Source of the DNA: Lumbricus terrestris
Taxonomy: Eukaryota > Annelida > Clitellata > Crassiclitellata > Lumbricidae
Length of the DNA: 64,000 nt
Assembly (NCBI GenBank): GCA_949752735.1
Contig: OX457043.1
Location: 40,579,797-40,643,796, forward strand
Direction of reading: 5' to 3'
Of the stretch, positions 11,901 through 21,252 are shown one piece after another. The position numbers and the translations under genes were made by a program. The stretch's first letter is position 1; every line of letters begins with the position of its first letter. The notes under the pieces are model-generated. The model made no database searches. It was not told where the DNA came from and was given only the letters and a program-made list of their open reading frames with translations.

Positions 11901-14900
11901 CAATGTTGCTGCTAAACAATGATGAGTAATAAATGAAAATTACGAATAGTCAATATTTGCAATCTACTATACAAAGTTTTTTGCGTATACTATAGAAGTC
12001 CTATAGTTGAAATTCTGCTGTTCAACTGTATTTCAATGTGACTTTTTCAATTTGGCCTTTTTTAAACGAACTCATTGGCTTTGTCACTATTAAAACTACC
12101 TAATAATAGACTGAAAAGGTTTGTTGAGTAGGGTATACCGGTATCATTTTCTGCACAATCTGCTGCATAAAACTCAAGTTACGTACGTGTGCGTCTGTGA
12201 AATTAGTTGGTTGTATTTATTTGATATTTATCACTTCTAGGCATGCAATTCTTGCATTGTCGAATTATTTTTTACATTAATATTATTCTTAGATCTGACG
12301 TGAAAGGACTAAATGGTAGGCCTACAATAGGCCTACCTTGCACTTCAGCTTCTTGCACCTGAATGTCAGTTTTTGTTACTGAGTCACGTATCCTGCAAAC
12401 AAAAGTTATTTGTGTTGGTTGCTTATGTTAATATGTAAGAGATTCTTGACTGAGAAAGTTAGATAATCTTATTATTTTGGTTTTACGTTTTTGTCTATTT
12501 TGCTGGCCCTAGAGGGCTAGAACTTCATGTGAAACTTTAGTTTCAAGTCAGAGTTTCAAACAATGATAATAACAAGTTTGGGAACTGCTTATGAGTCTCT
12601 GAATAAAAGTCAAATTATGCTACTTTTTATGAGATGGAGAGATTTTCTGCTTTGCAGTCATGATGTAGTGAACGTCCACTTGAAAGAAAAACCAGAGTGG
12701 TTCTTCAAGAAGAATCCACTTGCTCTGGTTCCTGTCCTGGAAAAAGGAGATAAAACCATTTACGAGTCGTCCATCTGTGATGAGTATTTGGATGAAGTTT
12801 ATGGGAAGCAATCGTTGCTCACCACTGACCCATTTGAGAGAGCAAGACAGAAAATCCTTGGGGAAAGATTTTCAAAGGCAAGTAATCAAGTTAACAATTT
12901 GATTTCAATATGGTAATGTTGGATTAGTGTGGATATTGCTTGATATATTTCAACTGCATAATTATGTCTTAATGGCAATGCAGAAAGTCTAAGTAAATAG
13001 ATCATGGTAAATATATTATTTCAATCAGTGGTAGTTTTTGTGCCCTGTAAGTGGTTAAAATAATTATGATAGATACAGATAATAAAGACAATGTCATCGT
13101 TAATGCCCTGTTTGGACTCTCATTGAAAGCACAGACCTAGGTTTTTAGGTTTTGCTGGATCTCTCAGCTACCGTACCCCGAAGTAAATTAAATTTTTGGG
13201 GCTCCACTTCCTTAACTTGATACTGCTGGAAACTGCATGAGGTTGAAGTATAAGCATAAAGTACAAGGACATTTCAGCATGTGTGTTTGATTCAACTAGA
13301 ATTAACCCTGCTAGTATTAGTTGTCTTATAATAGATGCATTAAAATCTAAGACTTATATCACAATATTAGCATTATGAGTTTTCTGTGCAGTCAAGCCAC
13401 TACGCTATCTCTGTACATGTATGATTGAATAAGCCTAGACGTCTTTGCACTTACCTGAGTGCCGCTTGGTATTGGTATGTCATTAGTTAATGACTTGTCC
13501 ATGACACAATGGTGCAATACAAATTGGCAATTATTTATGGTTGAAAATTTCTGTCCTAGCTTTGAGTTGGGGCGTTTTAATGGGTCTATGGGCAAGGAAG
13601 ACATAAGCTAATTCAAAACCATCTCCGCTATCTCAGGTGATTTCACCTTTCTATGGAATCCCAAGACTGACTGGAGATGAAAGAGCGCAAGCAGTCGAGT
13701 CTATTCAGAAGGCGTTGGATGTATTTGAGGAGACTCTAACTGGAAAATTCTTTGGAGGTGAGACTGTATGTCAAATTGTGTTCACGAGTTGAATTTTTGT
13801 GACACCTGAGCAGGGCTGTTAATATCGCGATAAAGTATCGCAATACTTGGTATCGCCGATACTTTTTTCAGTATCGCGACGAGTATCGCGATAGTTTTAT
13901 CTTGTTGGTATCGCATGCGTATCGCCGATACTTTTTTTAGCCTGTCAGCGATACTCGATACCAATACTTTTTTGACAATAATTTATATGGTTTCTCATCC
14001 GCTTGAATAAGTGACTCTTTGGTGCGATCTCACCGATCTGTGATCTTTGACCGGAATGGACGGAAATCGAGATCTATAAATAGTCAAATGACCGGAAACG
14101 TGTCCTTTATTTAGTATGGCTACATATAGTATATTACAGATACTATATGTGGTATGGCTAAGTGGTAGACTTATGGAAAGCATGTATATAGATTAGTAGC
14201 AAGGATTCTGTATAGAGTCCTTGGATTAGTAGTTACACTGCTTGTACTGCTTAACACTGTTTAACGGGCAATGGCATGTGCTTTTTTAGTCATTAAACTT
14301 TAAAACTTATCGAAAAGTATTGGTAAAAGTATTGGTATTGGTATTGCAATACTTTTAAGAAATAGTATTGGTATTGGTATTGCCAATACTTTTATTAGTA
14401 AGTATTGGTATTGGTATTGCCAATACTTTTTCCCAGTATTGTTAACAGCCCTGCACCTGAGGTTACTATTGTGAAAGTCTTTAATGCATTTTCGACACCA
14501 TTTCCATACTGACAGATTTTCTTTCATGAAATTCATCCATATTCTCTGCCCTGGCTTCAGATAAATTTTCCTAAGTTGTGCAAAACAAGGCGTTTATGTA
14601 TCTTTTCATGCCTTTGATGTTGTGGTCATTGTTCTAGCAAGAAATGTGAAGTTAACATTAACAAGTCCAGTTAGTGTTTGACTTAATCGTCATTTCTAAG
14701 ATTGGTCATCGGCCATGAAATTAGAAACCTTTTGGACTTGTTACCTGATGCTCAAAATGCTCATCTTGTGACGCCATTGGGCAAGTTGGAGTCTTATAAT
14801 ATTGTTATTATCCTGCCACTTTTGACAGGAGGGATAGAATGGGGCGAAGTGAGGGTGGGGAAGTAGGGGATTGGCCGGGAACGCGGCGAATCCTAAAATT

Positions 14901-15642
14901 CCCGGGCAACGTCGGGTACCCCAGCTAGTTAAAAATACAGTTTCAGAGGTCCTAATAATGAGGTCGGTAATAGCATTGTCTGCGAATTGCTATAGATAGA
15001 GCACAAACATACTTTCATGCAGGCCTTGTGAACAAACGAGCTGCTATTCTTTGAAGCCAGCTATGATGAGTGCTACATCTCAGTCAACATAGCATACCAT
15101 ACAGGACAGAAATAAAATAATCCATGAGAATTGAGGATGAAAATCTTTGGAGTGAAAAGATTTCTGTGTGAAGACCTTGCATAAGGGCTTCACACTCGGC
15201 ATCACTGACTGACACTTTTCTTCGGGAAGTAAAATACATGATAGAAACAGAAATAAATTTTACCCAACATAACCATCCACACTTTTTTGGTTAGTACAGG
15301 TTAGCACTTCTAACAAGTGTTTTTGGCAACCGTGCCCTTGTCATTTATGTTCCGTACTTTTTATATGTTGTTTTAATGTCTATGCTTAAAGGTGAATCAC
15401 CAAAGATGGTGGACTACCACATCTGGCCGTGGTTTGAACGTCTAGAGGCGTTGGAGAAGTTCGTCGGTGGAATCGACATTCTCACAAAGGGCAGATTTCC
15501 AAAGCTGAATTCCTTTGTAGCCCATATGAAGGAGGTGCCAGCGGTGAAGGCTGCTTTTATCAGCACGGATCTGCATGTAAAGTTTTTGGAAAGTTATCTA
15601 GGGCCAAACAGCAAACCAGACTACGACATCGGTTTGGAGTAG
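8945..15642 (+). CDS. GSTO: Omega-class glutathione S-transferase, copy 2 (complete, 5 coding exons, 240 aa)
   Basis: Coding exons are 8,997-9,021, 11,417-11,522, 12,658-12,877, 13,637-13,757 and 15,392-15,642. They sum to 723 nt, phases agree, and give 240 aa, the usual GSTO length. Exon 1 encodes MSEKALAA. Exon 2 carries the thioredoxin-like start and the catalytic cysteine in [13 protein letters not shown]. Exon 3 has the glutathione-site features KPEWFFKKNP, VPVLE and YES followed by YLDE. Exons 4-5 form the helical C-terminal domain with FFGG and IWPWFERLE. The known family role is cytosolic glutathione-dependent thiol transfer and dehydroascorbate reduction. Intron 3 appears to start with GC (CAAAG|GCAAGT). 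A 5' UTR portion begins at 8,945 after an AG acceptor. Introns 1 and 4 carry DNA transposons. Family assignment is firm; substrate is inferred. Confidence 0.93.
9360..9490. repeat. Fragment of the GTTGGATTGATGAAAA minisatellite element
   Basis: CATGGGTTTCAGCGTTGGTCG followed by two or three copies of a ~37-bp unit (TCGGATTGATGAAAA...TTTTTACT). The same order is seen at about 31,245-31,590 and 37,310-37,640. It lies in intron 1 of GSTO copy 2. Confidence 0.65.
9826..11310. mobile_element. Tc1/mariner-like fold-back element (1,485 bp)
   Basis: It begins CAGGGTGCGCCTAAAAAGTA, ends TACTTTTTTGGTGCACCCTG, and is flanked by TA on both sides (9,824-9,825 and 11,311-11,312). That is the Tc1/mariner-type duplication. 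The arms are very long (about 450 bp each after removing an insert) and each holds internal direct repeats of roughly 200 bp containing TTCATATxTACG and CAGAACAAAAGT words. No transposase is seen; a 140-aa open frame at 10,373-10,795 is arm sequence. A hAT MITE is nested at 9,878-10,180. Confidence 0.85.
9878..10180. mobile_element. hAT-like MITE (303 bp) nested in the Tc1/mariner-like element
   Basis: The inverted ends are CAGGGGCGGATCCAG and CTGTATCCGCTCTTG, with the 8-bp direct repeat TCTTGGCC at 9,870-9,877 and 10,181-10,188. The interior has a tandem pair of TTTTCCCGGAAAATTGGCCG and the dispersed GACGACTAAAAAAAGGTCATCAG-type motif found in several other places in this window. Confidence 0.88.
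13811..14453. mobile_element. hAT-like MITE (643 bp) in intron 4 of GSTO copy 2
   Basis: The ends are CAGGGCTGTTAATATCG and GTATTGTTAACAGCCCTG, with the 8-bp direct repeat CACCTGAG at 13,803-13,810 and 14,454-14,461. The body is made of short palindromic words such as AGTATCGCGATA, GGTATTGGTATTG and CCAATACTTTT. The matching intron of GSTO copy 3 has the empty site, a single CACCTGAG near 26,415-26,422. Confidence 0.92.
14462..15391 (+). other. Intron 4 of GSTO copy 2, remainder
   Basis: The intron sequence is alignable by eye with intron 4 of copy 3 and the end of intron 4 of copy 1; the word GCATAAGGGCTTCACA is shared by all three. A GC-rich block near 14,825-14,930 (GGGGCGAAGTGAGGGTGGGG...) is not seen in copy 3 and may be a further small insertion; no boundaries were found. 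Confidence 0.5.
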
Positions 15643-15717
15643 AGAGTAAATGGATTCACAAGGAGACAATAAGATACAGAGCGATATATTTGTATCAACG
15701 AGAACATCTTTATCATT

Positions 15718-15723
15718 ATTAAA
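15718..15723 (+). promoter_or_regulatory. ATTAAA poly(A) signal, GSTO copy 2
   Basis: ATTAAA with the downstream block ATAACACATTACTG, in the same place relative to the stop codon as in copies 1 and 3. Confidence 0.6.
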
Positions 15724-15729
15724 ATAACA

Positions 15730-18700
15730 CATTACTGACATTACAAAACAGGTATCAATAGAACTGACGTTATTTCAGAGGATGTACAATTATTTTTGTA
15801 GCTTAGAATGCAAACTGCACCAATATGCACATTTTTTTTACACAATGTACCTGGAAAATGTGTATAAATGAATAAGAAATGCTTTTGATGAGCAACATAT
15901 TTGGCCGAGTTATTTCCTTTGCCTTGTATGATGCATAGACCCTACAATACAAAATCTATTCTTCAGCATGGCACATGTGTTGTAAATGGAAAATTTTCAT
16001 GTTTGCAAAAGTTACACCTAAGACTGTTTAAACTTTCAATTCCGTTTTTTCAAATATACGGAGAATCATGCTCCATTACATATGTGATTTCATGAAGATT
16101 TTTTGCAAATTACAACACAAAAAATGATGATGATGTCATGCGACCTCACTATAAGAGCTGCAAAGAAGCTGTTTATGAAGCAAGCCGTTGGTATTTAGTG
16201 ATATTTTATAAATTAAGGTCTCGGAAGATAAAATGGGAACCCGGACGTTGCGTGAACAGAGACTGAGTGGGACATCGCGTAGGCCTAATCATAGCAAAAT
16301 ACCCAGTGAAAATTGGAGCCTGACTCACACGGAAGGCTATCTGTAAACATTTTTATGTAGGCCTATGGGCCTAACGGAGATCAGATGTCGGAAGAGAGGC
16401 AGGAAGTGGTCGTTTGGTCTCACGGAAAAAAGCCTGATTTTCACGAACTTCGCTTGGTAATTAATCGAAAGAGTAAAGTTTGCAAAGCACATCATGGTTT
16501 CAGCAACAGATCAGCTGGCCAGGGCCATGTTTAACACAGGTCCATTCGGTGCGGTGCACCGAATGCCCCTGAGCCGAGAGTTTTGTTGCCATTGGCCAAA
16601 TGTCTTTTGCGAGTCTCAGTGCTACTTAAACCGAACGGCACTTTGCCCCTGCTTTAACACTTTGCACCGACACTCGAAGAACCTTAAACACGCCCCTGCA
16701 GCTGGCATGTGTCACGGCTGCAAGAAAAGACTGAACTTCATCCTATTCAGCAGGCTAAATATCAAACTTATCGTTGAACTGTCTTACCCAGACTAATTGA
16801 AGAATTGTCGGTATGTTTTAAAATATGGCTTTATTTTCCAGCAGGACGGTGCGCAGCTGCTTGCTCGCAGGGCAAGGTTGGTTATGACGACGCTACCTTA
16901 TTGTGATCAACTGCACTTATAAATTTATTTGACAAAGATTGATGACCAACAAATTCGTCAGACCTTTACCCTTTTAATTATCACGTCTGGGGAGCTATGC
17001 TGGGACGCTGCAAGATATTTTCATTCCAAGTTGGAGAAAATTTGCCAGGTGAAGCAAGTGTTGCTGCTAATGTGGGATCAGTTGCCGCAGGACCCGATAA
17101 ACAAGGCCAAACCACATATAGTGTAATATAATATATGTGGCCATACTGAGCTTCACGAAAAGAATTCGAGCTTGTGTTGAGGCAGGGAGTGAACACTCTC
17201 ATTATACCTTACACTAAACTGCAAAACGGAATTCTGAGGTCGCAGTGAAAAGTGATATCATTTGACATGGAAATCTGCAAGTGACGTTCATTTTCAGCGG
17301 AAATTTGAAAAACCAAAATAAAAGTTTAAACAGCTGTAACTTTTGCAAACACGAAAAGTTTCAAATGAAACTTTCAGGGATTGTTGTAAATTCATTCCCC
17401 TGCAAATTTTCGCAGAAAAAGTTCAATCGGTTGCGAAGATATCGCATTTTATCCGGTGGTACATTGTTTTGAGCCACTGTAGGCTATAGCGTCGTCAGGA
17501 ACTCAGGATGGGATCATGGGAGTTGAGCCCCGCTTTTTCTTTTGGCCTTGAGCCGAACCCTAGCGTCAGCCTGACCCTTCAAATCCAAGCAGCCAACAAA
17601 CTATTGCGTTTCTTCAATCGTCCAAAATATAGATTGCGATTGAGTTGTACAAACAGCCTAAAACAGGGCCAAGACTGTGGCCCTAAGCTATAGAGTAGGT
17701 GTAAAAAAGCTCTGGAATTTTCTGGGTGGGAAGTAGGCTGCCATTCAGATTCCTGGGGGGCTTCCCGGAAATGTCTATATTAAACACTGCGTGACGCCTA
17801 TTCAACTGGACAGCGGTGGTGTGGTAAGCTTATCTCACCCGATCTGTTCATTGAACGACGTAATACGCGATCTCTAAAATCGAGTCTATATTGGCGCCTG
17901 CACCGTCAGTCGCTAGGAGTGCTGACATCGACTCGTGTAGTCGATGAAGCCAGATTAGCCAGTCTAATAAGGTGCGAGCGATTGATTGGTCAGACGTGTT
18001 TACAGTGAGAAGTGAGATCAGATGCTTACAAATGCAGCAGGGCCACTGGTTGTTCTCTGCTAGTGCCAGTCCCAATACTGGATAAAGGAGGAGGGCGACA
18101 CTGGGCACAATGGGCGCCACACTGACACTAATAATCTTTGATATGGCAGTTTCGTTAATCGTTAAACATGTAACAAGCCTGCAGGATTCTAATTCACCCA
18201 AGCTTAAAACTGATATTAGCCTGCAATGTGGCATATAGGCTACCCTTTAGCCAAAAACTTTCCAATTTCACCTCATCGTATTTTCGTTTTATGGCAGCTG
18301 TAGCCTAAGCCTGCTGCTGCTGACATGCCACAGCCCGTTAGAAAGACGTAGGCCTAATGAAATCGTAGGGAAAAATAGTTCAATCTGTGTCAGTTTTTCA
18401 TGTAGTTTCTCTCGTCAAAACATGCCCTGTTCTAAAGTGATTCCGAGTACTTTAAATGCCGGGTATTTTTTTGTAGGTCTGGGTGGCAGTGGAACTGAAT
18501 TGTCACTAGGCCTATAGGCTAACCTAATGCTAAAATTTAGTTGGAGAGAGTGTTGTAGGCCTATTTGTGTCTCAACTCTCAAGCCTAAGCTGAATTCTAG
18601 TTAGGCCCATTTTGGATCGGTTCTGACTTCTGAAGTTCTGAGGCTCATGCTGTAAGGCACTCTAAGCCAACCAAGTATTATAGGCTACTACTTATAACGA

Positions 18701-18990
18701 TGACTGAACTCCCGCTATAAGGTCTACTTAATTAAGTCTTAAACGCTATAGAAAAACGATCCACTTCCCACCGAATGATTAATGGCTACAACCACTACGG
18801 TAGGCTATAATTATGATGAAAGTAAGCAAGCTATTCGCCCATGATAGAAGTAGCCTATAGGAAGCCGTAGCAGAAAACTGCTGACCGTAACGAAACATGT
18901 GGACGAAAACATTCGCCGATAGACGGCTCCGGTCAACCACGCCCTACTAAGTACACATAGTATGGCACGGCCTAATAAGTAGGCTACACA
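15730..18990. other. Spacer between GSTO copies 2 and 3, no gene supported
   Basis: The open frames here (for example 100 aa at 16,494 and 128 aa on - at 17,848) show no recognisable domain. A terminus reading, on the - strand, CTACAGTGGCTCAAAACA lies near 17,462-17,480 and looks like one end of a Tc1/mariner-like MITE; its partner end was not found. A dispersed ~40-bp motif is at 18,061-18,105. Confidence 0.45.
18061..18105. repeat. Dispersed motif GCCAGTCC...CTGGATAAAGGAGGAGGGCG
   Basis: The motif recurs at 3,553-3,590 and, more diverged, at 54,350-54,390. In each case a GCCAGTCC word is followed after a short variable part by GGAT and then a (A)GGAGGAGGGCG word. Flanks differ. The nature is unknown; it could be a conserved core of a SINE or of a protein-coding repeat. 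Confidence 0.5.
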
Positions 18991-19000
18991 TAGTAGGCCG

Positions 19001-19424
19001 CAGGGATGCCACTCTGAATTTTGAAAAAGTCAGATCCGGTCGAAAAAAGGCTAGAAAAGGCTAGATTGACTATTTCCCTGTAAAATATATAGATTTGTCC
19101 AATTTTCCGGCTTGAAATTTCTGACGACCGTTTTTTAGTCTTCCGATGATTAAAATTTGCTCTCTTTTCCTTCCCCACAAAATTTCTGATGACCTTTTTC
19201 AGTCTTTCGCTCCAAAATTTGCAAATTTTTTAACAAATTCACAAAATTTTCGAATTTTTTCATGTCTTTTGTGCATTTTCAGTTTAAAAATAATAAATTT
19301 GTATGTAAAAAGTGTAAAAAACAGTCGTGAGAAAAAAGGCTAGATCCTGACAAAAAACCTAGAAACCTAGACAAGCCCGAAAACACCTAGATCTAGGTGG
19401 AAAAAGCTATGAGTGACATCCCTG
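19001..19424. mobile_element. hAT-like MITE (424 bp)
   Basis: The ends CAGGGATGCCACTC and GAGTGACATCCCTG are inverted repeats; the 8-bp direct repeat GTAGGCCG lies at 18,993-19,000 and 19,425-19,432. The interior shows TCTGACGACC and GACCTTTTTCAGTC words related to the GACTAAAAAAGGTC motif. Confidence 0.88.
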
Positions 19425-19896
19425 GTAGGCCGTGGGTCAACACGCACGTGCACGTGTCCAACCGACCCAGTGACCCAGATGGTGCAGACGGGAGGCTTTA
19501 AGCAACATACAAAGAGTATCGGGAATTATACTGGTCACAGTGGTAGGAGAAACGGTTGTTGATGTCGTATTAAAACTCGTCTGACAGAAGATCTGCAGAT
19601 CGCTCCTTATTCCTATCGCTGGTACGTTTCTACTGTTTCGTCTCTAAGGAAACTTGTTTACAGTGGCACTTGTAAACAGACAGGATTGCTGTGGCTTTTA
19701 TGTTTAGCTGCGTTTCGCGCAATTTCTTGTATTCGGTAACATGACAAATTTGAACACATAGACAAGACAAAGAGACAAATAATTATTAATTTCAGACAGC
19801 CAGACAGACAGCCTGAGTGAGCTATGCATGAGCTGAATTTGCTGAATCATTCTTAGCCTAAGCCCATTTTGTTGATAGTGACTTGACACTTAAACT

Positions 19897-20074
19897 CAGG
19901 GCTTAAAGTGTGGCTGGACGGTCATGGACGGCGTCCATGCGCTTATTTTAAAATATGAACGCCGTCCTGCCACTTATTGGCCAGCACAGCCGGAAAAGGT
20001 AAGGGGCGTCCAGGCACTTCTTTTGGAAAGATAAGGGGCGTCCAGGCACTTATTTTTGCACACTTTAGGCACTG
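19897..20074. mobile_element. hAT-like MITE (178 bp)
   Basis: The ends CAGGGCTTAAAGTGTG and CACACTTTAGGCACTG are inverted repeats, with the 8-bp direct repeat CTTAAACT at 19,889-19,896 and 20,075-20,082. It contains two copies of AAGGGGCGTCCAGGCACTT. Confidence 0.86.
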
Positions 20075-20439
20075 CTTAAACTACAAGAATGTATACGAGA
20101 TATAGATAATCAGACGTTATACCCGCCGAACATTATCCTCCGGCTGTGATATCGTCACTTAAAAATGATGCAAAAATCTATAAGAAGAATGAACCTGTGT
20201 CAAGGTGTTTGATCTAAATATTATACATTAGTTGAATATTGTAAGAATTATTATGTTAAGTTGTAGGCTTATATTTGTATTTTACCGTATACATGAAAAT
20301 TATTGTACATATAAGAATATGTTAAGGTGTAGCCTATGTCTAGAACTTATTGTATTAGAATATATTACACTAGTAGTCCAAAGTTCATAATAAACCGGGT
20401 AGCCATCACTCGCTGTAAATATAGTTTTAGATGTTAACA

Positions 20440-20725
20440 ACATTTACAAGACTCAAGTCGCAAATGACATTAACAAGTCTGAAATGTAGAACTAAATGAC
20501 ACTAACAAGTCCTATATCAGTAACTGAATAACACTAACAAGTCGAACAAAACCAAGAATTTATCAATTAAATGAAGAAATAGACTAATTGGACAGAGGGA
20601 GATTTTGTCCGGGGGAGATAATGTCCTGTGCAAATGGAGGGTGGGATTTTGTCTGGGGGGTTTTTATCCAAGGGGGATAATGTTCAGAGGATAATGTCCT
20701 GCAACCGAAGAATGACTGAAAACCA
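20440..20725. repeat. Short tandem motifs upstream of GSTO copy 3
   Basis: First come three copies of ATGACAxTAACAAGTC-like words spaced about 35 bp. Then come repeated GGGGGATAATGTCC / GGGATTTTGTCCGG words at 20,590-20,705. No inverted ends were found. Function unknown. Confidence 0.5.
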
Positions 20726-20854
20726 GCGCAGATCATCGTTAAAATGTTAATCCTAAACAAATTTCTATGTCCTGAAATGGAATATGTATGTCAGAAAAAT
20801 GGACTAAGTATAGCACTGTTGCAACCATATGTTTAAGATTTTATTTATTTATAT

Positions 20855-20925
20855 ATTTATTTCTTGCATTTGCTATAGCACCCCTTCAAGAATCTACTCA
20901 GAGGCGCTTCCAACTACAGAGCGGA
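20855..20925 (-). mobile_element. LINE 3' tail fragment (antisense)
   Basis: On the - strand this reads AGCGCCTCTGAGTAG...GAAGGGGTGCTATAGCAAATGC, the same 3' tail as 24,430-24,480. Confidence 0.6.
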
Positions 20926-21252
20926 TAGTCGGATACTGCATCGAAGTTTCACGCCAAAGCGCATGCGCTATTACGAGTGAAGGACTTGTTACGTGGCGGC
21001 TTGAAGTGGATTCGAACTGGGACCCTCAGACTCCAGAACCCTGAACTTACCACATTGACCCATTGTGTGTGGCCTTAAACCATTATTGCCATTAAAGACA
21101 ATAGGTGCTACCCTAATAGACATTGATCAGATACAATGTGGACTTTAGAGCATTACAGTCGAATGATAGGAACTTGCGAGCCCGAGCATGTACGCAGATT
21201 CATATTTTAGATGTTGGAATAGCCTATACATTAATTTTTCTGTTGATTTTAG

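Noticed and set aside
17848..18234. 128-codon open frame on the - strand
   Set aside because: No domain recognised, and its middle is the dispersed motif at 18,061; not enough to call a gene.
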